NCBI GenBank assembly: GCA_041483675.1
Contig: JBGPGE010000001.1
Location: 62,001-126,000, forward strand
Direction: 5' to 3'
From: 2-12-FULL-60-19 sp041483675
GTDB taxonomy: Bacteria > Desulfobacterota > Binatia > UBA9968
DNA length: 64,000 bases
This document shows, one piece after another, positions 14,962-22,536 of this stretch. Under the pieces are notes generated by a model. It was not told the origin of the DNA and made no database searches. It saw only the letters and a list, made by a program, of their open reading frames with translations. The translations under genes and the position numbers were made by a program. Numbering within the stretch: position 1 is the stretch's first letter; each line of letters starts with the position of its first letter.

Positions 14962-16059
14962 TTACGATCGGCTGAATGAATCATCGTTGTCCCGTCCCGA
15001 CAGCAGTAAGCTTGCCAGCAGCTCCGGCCGGCTCATCTCCAGGTCCTTCACCATGTCCTGCCCGACGGAAATGTAGGAAAGCGGCCGGCCGCAACCGATC
15101 GCCGTATTGATCAGCGGGCCGAAATAGCGGCACTCGTCCACTTTGGTAAAAGCCAGCGAGTCGAAACCGACTTTGCCGTAAAGCTCCACCCAATCGGCCA
15201 TGTCGCGCCCGTTGGTCGAGGCGCTGAGCAGCAGCGCGCGCCGGAGACCGGCGACGCCCCGAAGGGAATCCGCCAGCTCCTCGACGGCGCTTTCGTCCCG
15301 CGGGCTTAGGCCCGGCGTATCGACCAGCACCCAGTCGCACTCCGAGAGATTTTCGAAGGCTTTGGCCAGGCTCGCTCGATCGTCGGCGACCTGATAGGGC
15401 ACGCCGACGATCCCGCAGTAACTCGCCAGCAGATCGGCGGCGACTGAGCGGCGGCTCTCAAGACCGATCCAGCCGACGCGACAGCCCTGTTGGCCGGCGA
15501 GGCGGACGGTGAGCTTGATGACGCCACTGGTCTTGCCCACGCCCGTAGGTCCGATCAAGGCCAATCTCCCCTGTCGCTCGCCGCGACGATCGAATTCTCT
15601 CTCACAGGGAATCAGGCGCGCCAGAGCGGCAAACACCCGCTCGCGATCGTCTTTCCGCCCCATCGCTCCCGCCTCCCGCGCCAGGCGCGCGATGATATCG
15701 GGGGACAATCCTTGCTCGAGAAGATTTCCGGTCGCGCCCTTGCGCTCCGTTCCGGGAAGAAACCAACTCAGCAGATCGCGAACCTCCGCGATCTCCTCGC
15801 GCACGACCTTGAGTTCTCCCTCTCCCCGTTTCCCCGATTCTCCGTGTCTCCGATTCTCCGTTTCTCCGGTTCCCCGCTTCTCCGTCTCCTCTTCATAGAC
15901 CTCCACCGCGTCGTCGTTCATCGCGGTGATCTCCACGCGCGCGCCATCGCCGGCGGGAACCGTCCGCGAACGGAGAATCAAGGCGTCGGGACCGAGCGAT
16001 CTTCGAACGGCGCTCAAGGCCTCGGTCATATCTTTTCCTAAGAAATGTTTTGGCGTCAT
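14962..16059 (-). CDS. flhF: Flagellar SRP-type GTPase FlhF
   Basis: 365 residues. N-terminal B domain, helical N domain, and SRP-GTPase G domain: Walker A GPTGVGKTS (170-178), DTPGLSPRD, TKVDE. FlhF sets flagellum number and position at the pole. I start it at MTPKHF (16059), which matches the family start and has AGGTGAAGG upstream. Residues 55-82 are encoded by a short tandem repeat (15813-15892) and form a Glu/Arg/Gly linker. The usual partner flhG (MinD-like) does not follow; fliA does, 13 bases on. Confidence 0.9.
   Translation of the reverse strand: MTPKHFLGKDMTEALSAVRRSLGPDALILRSRTVPAGDGARVEITAMNDDAVEVYEEETEKRGTGETENRRHGESGKRGEGELKVVREEIAEVRDLLSWFLPGTERKGATGNLLEQGLSPDIIARLAREAGAMGRKDDRERVFAALARLIPCEREFDRRGERQGRLALIGPTGVGKTSGVIKLTVRLAGQQGCRVGWIGLESRRSVAADLLASYCGIVGVPYQVADDRASLAKAFENLSECDWVLVDTPGLSPRDESAVEELADSLRGVAGLRRALLLSASTNGRDMADWVELYGKVGFDSLAFTKVDECRYFGPLINTAIGCGRPLSYISVGQDMVKDLEMSRPELLASLLLSGRDNDDSFSRS
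15813..15892. repeat. Short tandem repeat inside flhF (unit about ccgattctccgtttct)
   Basis: About ten copies of a ctccg/ccccg-bearing 7-8 base word inside the flhF frame. It keeps the frame open and encodes the low-complexity linker of the B-N region. Confidence 0.8.
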
Positions 16060-16109
16060 ACCTTCACCTAATTTCCGTTCACCCTTCGACAAGCCTGTCC
16101 TGAATCGTT

Positions 16110-16168
16110 GTAGGGGCAGGCCCCCGTGCCTGCCCGGTTCTTGGGCGACCACAGGGGGTCGCCCCTAC
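16110..16168. repeat. Palindromic element, GTAGGGGC family, long form
   Basis: Begins gtaggggcaggc and ends gtcgcccctac, with an internal gcaggc...gcctgc arm and a second gcgacc...ggtcgc arm: two hairpins between shared ends. In the flhA-flhF gap, of which nothing else is recognisable. Confidence 0.72.
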
Positions 16169-16216
16169 GAAATTTCGCGAACCCGAACCAGTACCAAATT
16201 GTTTTCAGCGGCCTGC

Positions 16217-18274
16217 TCATCTGATGACTCCGAGCGATTGTATTTTAACTCCGTCGGCGATCTCGCGATGCGAGAGCACCACGATCTGTCTCAGATAGTG
16301 GCTCAATAGTTGGCGCAGGTGGCGGCGGACATCCGAACTGGCGAGAAACACCGGCAGCAGCCCGCGCGCCGTGAAAGTATCCATCGCCTGGCGCGCGGCG
16401 CTGACGATGCGCTGCGCCGCCTGCGGCTCGACCGCCATATTTTCCTGCACGCTCTCGCGGATAACGCGCTCGATCTGCGGGTCCACGGTCATCAGCGGCA
16501 GCACCCCGTCGCCGTTGCGGCACGAGGCGGTGATGGTGCGCGCCAGGGCATGGCGCACGTGCTCGGTCAACTGATCCATATCTTTTATTTGCGGCGCGTG
16601 GTCCGCCAGCGTCTCGACGATCGTCAGCAGGTCGCGGATCGGCACGTCTTCGCGTAAGAGATTTTGCAGCACTTTCTGCACGCCGCCGATGCCCAACTGT
16701 TGCGGCACCAGCTCTTCGACGACTTTGGGATGCTCTTTGGCCAACTCGTCGAGCAGCCGCTGCACGTCCTGGCGCGTAACCAGATCGGGGCCGTAACGCT
16801 TGACGATCTCCGATAGATGGGTGATCAGCACGGTTTCCGGATCGACGACCGTGTGGCCCATCCCCTCCGCCCGGTCCTTATCGGCGGACGAGATCCACAA
16901 CGCGGGCAGGCCGAATGCCGGCTCTTCCGTCCGCTCTCCCGGCAGCGCGCCGGCCGACTCCGCCTCCGCGGTCACGCTCATCGCCAGAAACTTTCCCGGC
17001 TTGAGTTCGCCTTTACCAGCCTCGACGCCTTTGACGAGGATGACATACTGTTTGCTTCCCAAGCGAAGGTTGTCGCGGATGTGAATCTGCGGGACGAGAA
17101 AGCCGCGCTCGGTGAGCAGTTGGCGGCGCAGCGCCTTGATCCGCTCGACCAGGCCGCCCTTGTCGCTGTCGATCAGCGGGATCAATTCATAGCCGACTTC
17201 AAGCTCCATCAGATCGATCGGCGCAGGGCGCGGCGCTTCTTCTCCGCGCTTCGGCGGTTTTTGCGCTTCCGCCGCGGCCTTGTTGCGCTGCCGTTCCCAC
17301 TCCGCCGCCATGTACGAGATTCCCCCGGCAAGCAGCGCGGTCAGCAGAAATGGAATAGCCGGCATGCCCGGCATGAAAGCCAGCAGTCCGAGCGCCCCCG
17401 CCACGACGCTGAGGGCCTTGGGATTCCACAAAAGCTGGCGCCCCAGCTCCGCGGCGAGACCGACATCGGACGAGGTGCGGGTGACGACGATGCCGGCCGC
17501 GGTCGAGACAATGATCGCGGGAATCTGCGCCACCAAGCCGTCGCCGATGCTGAGCAGGCTGTAGAGACCGGCCGCGTCGCCGGCCGAAAGCCCCTTCTGC
17601 ATCACGCCGATGAAAAAACCGCCCAGCAGATTGACCGCCAGGATGATGATGCCGGCGACCGCGTCGCCGCGGACGAATTTCGACGCGCCGTCCATCGAGC
17701 CGTAGAAGTCGGCTTCTTTTTGAATCCGCACGCGTCTGGCCCGGGCCTCGGTGTCGTTGATCAGCCCCGCGTTCAAGTCGGCGTCGATCGCCATCTGTTT
17801 TCCCGGCATCGCGTCCAACGTGAAACGGGCGGCCACCTCGGCGATGCGGGTGGCGCCTTTGGTGATGACGACGAAGTTGACGACGGTGAGAATGACGAAG
17901 ACGATGAAGCCGACGGCGTAGTTGCCTCCCATGACGAACTGGCCGAACGCCTCGATCACGTGCCCCGCCGCCGCCGATCCCTCCTCACCGCGCATCAGGA
18001 TCAGCCGGGCGGAGGCGACGTTGAGACCGAGGCGGAAGAGCGTCGCGAACAGGAGCACCGTGGGAAAGGCGGCGAAATCGAGCGGCTCTTTGATGGAGAA
18101 AGAGACCATCAGGATGGTGAGCGACAGCGCAATGCTGATCACCAGCGTGAAGTCGAGCAGCCACGGCGGCACCGGCAGCATCAACAGCATCAACACGCCG
18201 ACCAGCCCCAACGCCGGCCCGGTGTCGCCCCACGAAATGCCCCGCCTCTCTTGTGTGTTCGCCTGACTCATCAT
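16217..18274 (-). CDS. flhA: Export gate protein FlhA
   Basis: 685 residues. N-terminal half has about eight membrane helices and the FHIPEP loop (ATRIAEVAARFTLDAMPGKQ, then MAIDADLNAGLI in pieces), characteristic of FlhA; the C-terminal half is the cytoplasmic docking domain for chaperone-substrate complexes (HLSEIVKRYGPDLVTRQDVQ). It uses proton-motive force for flagellar export. Two adjacent ATGs (18274, 18271); AGAGGG is close upstream. Confidence 0.97.
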   Translation of the reverse strand: MMSQANTQERRGISWGDTGPALGLVGVLMLLMLPVPPWLLDFTLVISIALSLTILMVSFSIKEPLDFAAFPTVLLFATLFRLGLNVASARLILMRGEEGSAAAGHVIEAFGQFVMGGNYAVGFIVFVILTVVNFVVITKGATRIAEVAARFTLDAMPGKQMAIDADLNAGLINDTEARARRVRIQKEADFYGSMDGASKFVRGDAVAGIIILAVNLLGGFFIGVMQKGLSAGDAAGLYSLLSIGDGLVAQIPAIIVSTAAGIVVTRTSSDVGLAAELGRQLLWNPKALSVVAGALGLLAFMPGMPAIPFLLTALLAGGISYMAAEWERQRNKAAAEAQKPPKRGEEAPRPAPIDLMELEVGYELIPLIDSDKGGLVERIKALRRQLLTERGFLVPQIHIRDNLRLGSKQYVILVKGVEAGKGELKPGKFLAMSVTAEAESAGALPGERTEEPAFGLPALWISSADKDRAEGMGHTVVDPETVLITHLSEIVKRYGPDLVTRQDVQRLLDELAKEHPKVVEELVPQQLGIGGVQKVLQNLLREDVPIRDLLTIVETLADHAPQIKDMDQLTEHVRHALARTITASCRNGDGVLPLMTVDPQIERVIRESVQENMAVEPQAAQRIVSAARQAMDTFTARGLLPVFLASSDVRRHLRQLLSHYLRQIVVLSHREIADGVKIQSLGVIR

Positions 18275-18331
18275 CCCTCTAGCTAGTGCCCAGCCTCAAA
18301 ATTTTCTCGAAAAAGTCGCAGCGCCACCGGC

Positions 18332-18420
18332 GTCATTCCCGCGAAAGCGGGAATCCAGATCTTTTTGAATCTCCTGGATTCCGGCTCTCGTCAGCCTCGG
18401 GCTGACTCGGCCGGAATGAC
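18332..18420. repeat. Dispersed hairpin repeat, GTCATTCCCGC family
   Basis: gtcattcccgcgaaagcgggaatccag forms a hairpin with cccgc/gcggg arms; it is followed by a second, inverted part ending ccggaatgac, so both ends are mutually complementary. Sits in the 201-base flhB-flhA gap. Relatives at 22397, 46850, 52601 and 57614. Confidence 0.8.
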
Positions 18421-18475
18421 GGTCGGAAGTAGATGACGAATTTCTGCAACACCACACTATTCTCCAATTCCCGTC

Positions 18476-19543
18476 TTATCTTCGCCGCAGCCGATATACG
18501 TACGCCAGCACTTCCGCCACTGCGCGATACAAACTCTCGTGGATCTCCTGTCCCACCTCGACGAGCTTAAAGAGCAGCCGCGCCAGCGGCTTGTTCTCGA
18601 CGACCGGAATCCGGTGCTCGGCGGCGATCTCTTTTATTTTCTGCGCCATGAAGCCCGCCCCCTTGGCCACGACACGCGGCGCCGCCGTCTCGCCCGCGCG
18701 GTAGCGCAGCGCCACGGCCAGATGGTCCGGGTTGGCGATCACCACGTCGGCTTTGGCGGCGTCGGCCATCATGCGCCGGCGCGACATTTTTATTCTCAGC
18801 CCTTTGATGCGGCTTTTGATCAGCGGGTCGCCTTCCGACTCCCGCATCTCCTCTTTCAGCTCGTGGCGGCTCATGCGAAGCCTGGTTTCCGTGCGCCGCC
18901 GCTTGACGAAATAGTCGAGGGCGGCGACCGCCGCCATGATTCCCACGCCGGCGCCGATCAGCCGCGCGCCTTCGCGCCCGACGTAGAGCAGTATCTCTTC
19001 GCCCCCGAGCCCGGGGAGTCGCGCGAGGGCGGCCAGATCGTCGTAGAGGAAATAGAAACCCAGCGCGCTGAAAGCGACGAGAATCATCAGCGACTTGGCC
19101 AACTCGATCGCCGCCTCCAGGCTGAACATCCGGCGAAAACCCGACAGCGGATTGATCCGGCTGAAGTCCCAGCGCAGCGTCTCGCCGGTCCAGAGAAAGC
19201 CCGTTTGCAGCAATCCCGATCCCACGCCGGCCAGCACCACGCCGAGAAACAGCGGTGCGAGGACGGGGACCATGAGCAGGCCGGAATCCATCGACAACGA
19301 GAACAGTTTTTCCTGCACCATCTCGTGGCGCGCGCCGGCCAGGGAAAAGCAGCCGACGAACAAGCGCCCCAACCGGATGACCGTCTCCTCGCCGACAAAA
19401 CGCAGCGCCAGGGCGGTCGCGAGCAGCGTCGCGGCGGGCACCATCAGCCGGGAGGTTGCGATCTCGCCCTTCTTGCGCGCCTCTTCGCGACGCTTGGGCG
19501 AAGGCTCTTCGGTGCGCTCGAATTGATCTTGTTGTTCAGCCAT
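18476..19543 (-). CDS. flhB: Export substrate-switch protein FlhB (NPDH variant)
   Basis: 355 residues: four membrane helices (about 30-215) and the cytoplasmic domain that undergoes autocleavage to switch export from rod/hook to filament substrates. The cleavage motif, usually NPTH, reads NPDH here (ADVVIANPDHLAVALRY). Surrounding residues (VVAKGAGFMAQKIKEIA, PLARLLF) are normal. The Asn and Pro that flank the scissile bond are kept, so cleavage may still happen; the Thr to Asp change is seen directly (codon GAC at about 18733). Confidence 0.95.
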   Translation of the reverse strand: MAEQQDQFERTEEPSPKRREEARKKGEIATSRLMVPAATLLATALALRFVGEETVIRLGRLFVGCFSLAGARHEMVQEKLFSLSMDSGLLMVPVLAPLFLGVVLAGVGSGLLQTGFLWTGETLRWDFSRINPLSGFRRMFSLEAAIELAKSLMILVAFSALGFYFLYDDLAALARLPGLGGEEILLYVGREGARLIGAGVGIMAAVAALDYFVKRRRTETRLRMSRHELKEEMRESEGDPLIKSRIKGLRIKMSRRRMMADAAKADVVIANPDHLAVALRYRAGETAAPRVVAKGAGFMAQKIKEIAAEHRIPVVENKPLARLLFKLVEVGQEIHESLYRAVAEVLAYVYRLRRR

Positions 19544-19562
19544 TGCGGCCTCGTGATCCTCT

Positions 19563-19590
19563 GTAGGGGCACGGCATGCCGTGCCCCTAC
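19563..19590. repeat. Perfect 28-base palindrome, GTAGGGGC family
   Basis: gtaggggcacggca-tgccgtgcccctac. Occupies the 51-base gap between flhB and fliR; could act as a transcript-processing or attenuation hairpin between the two genes. Confidence 0.8.
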
Positions 19591-19594
19591 GCCG

Positions 19595-20401
19595 TTACCC
19601 CGGCGTCGAGCCCAGCGCCGACAACTGATTGCCGACGGCTCCTAAATAATCCGCGCAAAACCAAACCACCGCCGGCAGCGAGACAAAGATCAGCAGGATC
19701 CCGAAAGCGAGCTGCAGCGGCATGGCGACGAAAAAGACGTTCATCTGTGGAATGGCCCGGCTGACGATTCCCAGGACGATGTCGCTCAAGAGCAAGCCGA
19801 CCACGACCGGAGCGCTCACCCGGAGCGCGATGGAAAAGATATCGCCGGCCGAGCCGACGATCATGCGGCTGAGCGCGAGCTTTTCTCCAGCCAGCGGAAA
19901 CACCGCGTAGCTCGACGTCAGCGCCTGGACGAACAGCCGGTGGCCGTTGAGCGAAAAAAAAATCAGCACGCCAAGCAGCTCGAAGAACACCGAGAGCGAA
20001 GAGCTGTGGTCGCCCCACTGCGGATCGACCATCTGGGCGATGCTCAGGCCCATCTTCATCTCCATTTGCTGGGCCGCGAGGCGCAGTCCCGCAAAGAGCA
20101 GTTGCGCCGCCCAGCCGAGCGCGATCCCCAGAACAATCTCTCCCGCGAGCGCGAGCACGAGCAGCACAATCGCCGCGCTCTCCGTCGTCCTCGCCGCGCC
20201 GGCGGGAAAGGAAACCGTTTGCACGAAGGGATAGACCGCGGCGCTCAGCACCACGGCCACCCAGCCACGGACCAGCCCCGGCACGACGCGGCTGCCCCAA
20301 AACGGGGCGCTGATCACCAGGCCGCTGGTGCGGCCGAGGACCAGCATAAAGGTCATCACCTCCGGCCATTGCCAACCGATAAGTTGAGCGAGTCCCGACA
20401 T
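19595..20401 (-). CDS. fliR: Export gate protein FliR
   Basis: 268 residues with about six to seven membrane helices. The AAQQMEMKMGLSIAQMVDPQ stretch and the PQMNVFFVAMPLQLAFGI segment are FliR hallmarks. It forms the core gate with FliP and FliQ. Three bases after fliQ; followed by flhB. Confidence 0.95.
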   Translation of the reverse strand: MSGLAQLIGWQWPEVMTFMLVLGRTSGLVISAPFWGSRVVPGLVRGWVAVVLSAAVYPFVQTVSFPAGAARTTESAAIVLLVLALAGEIVLGIALGWAAQLLFAGLRLAAQQMEMKMGLSIAQMVDPQWGDHSSSLSVFFELLGVLIFFSLNGHRLFVQALTSSYAVFPLAGEKLALSRMIVGSAGDIFSIALRVSAPVVVGLLLSDIVLGIVSRAIPQMNVFFVAMPLQLAFGILLIFVSLPAVVWFCADYLGAVGNQLSALGSTPG

Positions 20402-20404
20402 GCG

Positions 20405-20674
20405 TCACCCGATCACCTTGGGAAGCGTCAGGAGAATCTGGCGCGTGAAGTCGATGTAGAGCTGCAACATCCACGGGCCGAACAGAATCAGCGCCGCCAC
20501 CACGCCGATCATCTTGGGGACAAACACCAGCGTCGCGTCGTTGATCTGCGTGGTCGCCTGGAGCACGCTGACCACCACGCCCGCCACCAGGCTCACCAGG
20601 ATGATCGGGCTGGCGACCATGCCGCCCACGCCCAGCGCGCTACGCAGCAGGTCGATCACGATTTCGGGCGTCAT
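20405..20674 (-). CDS. fliQ: Export gate protein FliQ
   Basis: 89 residues, two membrane helices, with the conserved PIILVSLVAGVVVSVLQATTQINDATL region in two parts and FVPKMIGV. The start overlaps the fliP stop (ATGA, 20671-20674). Confidence 0.95.
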   Translation of the reverse strand: MTPEIVIDLLRSALGVGGMVASPIILVSLVAGVVVSVLQATTQINDATLVFVPKMIGVVAALILFGPWMLQLYIDFTRQILLTLPKVIG

Positions 20675-21342
20675 TGGAAGCTCCTGACGAGAGAGGTGAC
20701 CAACAGGTTCCAGCCGTCCACCAGAACGAAGAGGGCGAGCTTGAACGGCAGCGACACCAGCGCCGGCGGCAGAAACATCATCCCCATCGACATCAAAACG
20801 GAAGCCACCACGAGATCGAAAATCAGAAACGGCACGTAAATGAAGAAGGCCATCTGAAAAGCGGTTTTCAGCTCCGAGATCATGAAGGCCGGGATCACGG
20901 CGGTGGCGGGCAGGTCGCTCTGATCGAGCGCCTTCTCCTGCTCAGTGCGCAGGAAGAGCGCGATATCGCCCTTATGCGTCTGCTTGAGGACGAATTCCCT
21001 GAGCGGCGCCCACGCCTGCGTCAACGCCTTTTGCGGCGTGATCTTGCGGCTGAGGTAAGGCGTCACGGCGTCCGCTTCGATCCGCTGCCAGACCGGCGCC
21101 ATCACGTAGAGCGAGAGAAAGAGCGACAGCGCGATGACGATTTGATTCGACGGCGCCTGCTGCGTGCCCAAGGCCTGGCGCATAAACGAGAGGACGATCA
21201 CGATCCGGGTGAACGAGGTCAAAGTGATGAGAATCAGCGGCCCCAGCGAGAGCAGCGTCAGGAGAAAGATGATCTCGAAGGCGGCGGAGACTTGCGTGCC
21301 CTTTAGAGACGACGCCAGGAGCGGAAGGGTTGCCGGGTTCAT
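20671..21342 (-). CDS. fliP: Export gate protein FliP
   Basis: 223 residues; LTSFTRIVIVLSFMRQALGTQ and IPAFMISELKTAFQMAFFIY are the two signature regions, and GMMFLPP close to the end is also typical. The N-terminus is short and lacks the cleavable signal seen in enteric FliP. It pairs with FliQ/FliR as the export pore. Confidence 0.96.
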   Translation of the reverse strand: MNPATLPLLASSLKGTQVSAAFEIIFLLTLLSLGPLILITLTSFTRIVIVLSFMRQALGTQQAPSNQIVIALSLFLSLYVMAPVWQRIEADAVTPYLSRKITPQKALTQAWAPLREFVLKQTHKGDIALFLRTEQEKALDQSDLPATAVIPAFMISELKTAFQMAFFIYVPFLIFDLVVASVLMSMGMMFLPPALVSLPFKLALFVLVDGWNLLVTSLVRSFQ

Positions 21343-21348
21343 GGCATT

Positions 21349-21651
21349 TCACTGAAGCCTGAGTAGTTCGTCCGCTGCTTCTTCCCTGCTCTCCGGCGGC
21401 GCTTCCGGCATCGGCGGCAGCTTGGCGAGCAGCGTGACGTTTGCGGCCGTAAGTCCCAGGAGGAGCGTCTGCTGTCCCGCCTGGATCATCGCGACCGAGC
21501 ACTTGGGATTGAGCATCAACGTGCCCAGGTGGCGCGGCAGGTCGCGCCGGCCGGGCCGCGCGTTGAAAAACGGCCTGAGCCGCTTCGAAAAGACGGCGAC
21601 CACCACGGCGCCGAGAACCATCAACACCAGCGTCGCAAATCCGGATCCCAT
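21349..21651 (-). CDS. fliO: Export apparatus assembly protein FliO
   Basis: 100 residues: one N-terminal membrane helix (about 4-21) and a small FliO domain (LGTLMLNPKCSVAMIQAGQQ, TLLLGLTAANVTLLAKLP). FliO helps FliP assemble. In sequence poorly conserved; position directly before fliP makes the call firm. Confidence 0.88.
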   Translation of the reverse strand: MGSGFATLVLMVLGAVVVAVFSKRLRPFFNARPGRRDLPRHLGTLMLNPKCSVAMIQAGQQTLLLGLTAANVTLLAKLPPMPEAPPESREEAADELLRLQ

Positions 21652-21671
21652 CGTCGGATGACTGCTCCTTT

Positions 21672-22127
21672 TTATTGAATGAGAAATTCCCTGAAATAGA
21701 CCGCTTCGACCAGTTCCTCGCCCACCGCGCCGTTGATCCGCTCCAGGGCTTCGCCGCGCAGCTCCGACTTTCCTTCCGGCGGCAGGAGCGCCTCGGCCGT
21801 CTTGCCGCTGAACAGCATAATCAGCCCGTCGCGGATGCGCGGGACGAATTCTTTCACGCGCTGTTTTCCCGGCTCATCTTTCAAAGCGAGGCTGAGCGAG
21901 GCGCGCAGATAGCGGCCCGGCCCCTGGCCGGCGAGATTCACCACAAACGGCTCCAGTTCCATGGTCGCCTCTTTTTTGGTTTCGCCGGCGCTCTTTGCCT
22001 CCGCCTCGGCGGCTTTAGGCTTGACGGCCCGCTGGGCGACGAACCACGCGCCGCCGCCCACGCCGAGGACCAATCCGGCGCCCAGGGCGGCCAAAACGGT
22101 TTTCTTGGTCAAGTCGGCTAAGGTCAT
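21672..22127 (-). CDS. fliL: Basal body-associated protein FliL
   Basis: 151 residues: N-terminal membrane helix (about 11-30), Ala/Lys/Glu linker, and the periplasmic FliL domain with LEPFVVNLAG and the C-terminal VEAVYFREFLIQ. FliL rings surround stators and support torque. I use the ATG at 22127: a longer TTG frame to 22160 would place the sigma-54 promoter inside the gene. No ribosome-binding site precedes the ATG. It heads the fliL-fliO-fliP-fliQ-fliR-flhB run. Confidence 0.92.
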   Translation of the reverse strand: MTLADLTKKTVLAALGAGLVLGVGGGAWFVAQRAVKPKAAEAEAKSAGETKKEATMELEPFVVNLAGQGPGRYLRASLSLALKDEPGKQRVKEFVPRIRDGLIMLFSGKTAEALLPPEGKSELRGEALERINGAVGEELVEAVYFREFLIQ

Positions 22128-22143
22128 TGTGCAGGAGGGAGTC

Positions 22144-22159
22144 AGCAATGGCTGTGCCA
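22144..22159 (-). promoter_or_regulatory. Sigma-54 promoter of fliL
   Basis: Minus strand TGGCACA-GCCA-TTGCT, one mismatch to TGGCACG-N4-TTGCW. The ATG lies 16 bases after TTGCT, so transcription would start about 6 bases before the start codon. Confidence 0.75.
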
Positions 22160-22197
22160 ACGCGCCGAAAGCGGAAAAACTTCCGGGAGGGGCTGGA

Positions 22198-22256
22198 AAA
22201 CGTTCAAGCAGTTCAAGACGTTAAGCGCCTTGAGCTAATTGAACGCGTTGACTGAG
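22198..22256. repeat. Degenerate short tandem repeat (unit about gttcaagcag / attgaacgc)
   Basis: ttcaag words on one side and ttgaac words on the other; partly self-complementary. Similar ttgaac units recur at 28049 and 52802. Confidence 0.65.
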
Positions 22257-22396
22257 CGGAACTGGGGGCAAAAAATTCCCGTCAGGAAGGCCGGTTGGGT
22301 GTCAGGGTTTTGACGGAGCGGCGGGAACTAAACCATTCTGGGATATAAGCCGAGGGATTCAAAACCGTCGACTGGAAGTCGGCTACTTCGCATTCC

Positions 22397-22484
22397 GTCA
22401 TTCCCGCGAACGCGGGAATCCAGTCTTTGTGTCATCGACCCCTCCAAATCACCACCCTGGATGCCCGCGTTCGCGGGCATGACG
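22397..22484. repeat. Dispersed hairpin repeat, GTCATTCCCGC family
   Basis: Left arm gtcattcccgcgaacgcggg...; right arm cctggatgcccgcgttcgcgggcatgacg; the two ends are complementary, with a short hairpin inside each arm. Confidence 0.8.
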
Positions 22485-22536
22485 AACTCTTGGTTTGCGT
22501 GGAGGCGAGGGGTTTCCACCATCCCCGAGGAAGATA

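Larger units (their letters stand above)
22128..22536. other. Gap of 409 bases between fliL and the HDOD-receiver gene
   Basis: No gene seen. From right to left it holds a dispersed hairpin repeat (22397-22484), plain sequence, a short tandem repeat (22198-22256), and the fliL promoter. Confidence 0.8.

Noticed and set aside
22128..22160. TTG start of fliL at 22160
   Set aside because: Would contain the -24/-12 promoter and adds residues not like FliL.
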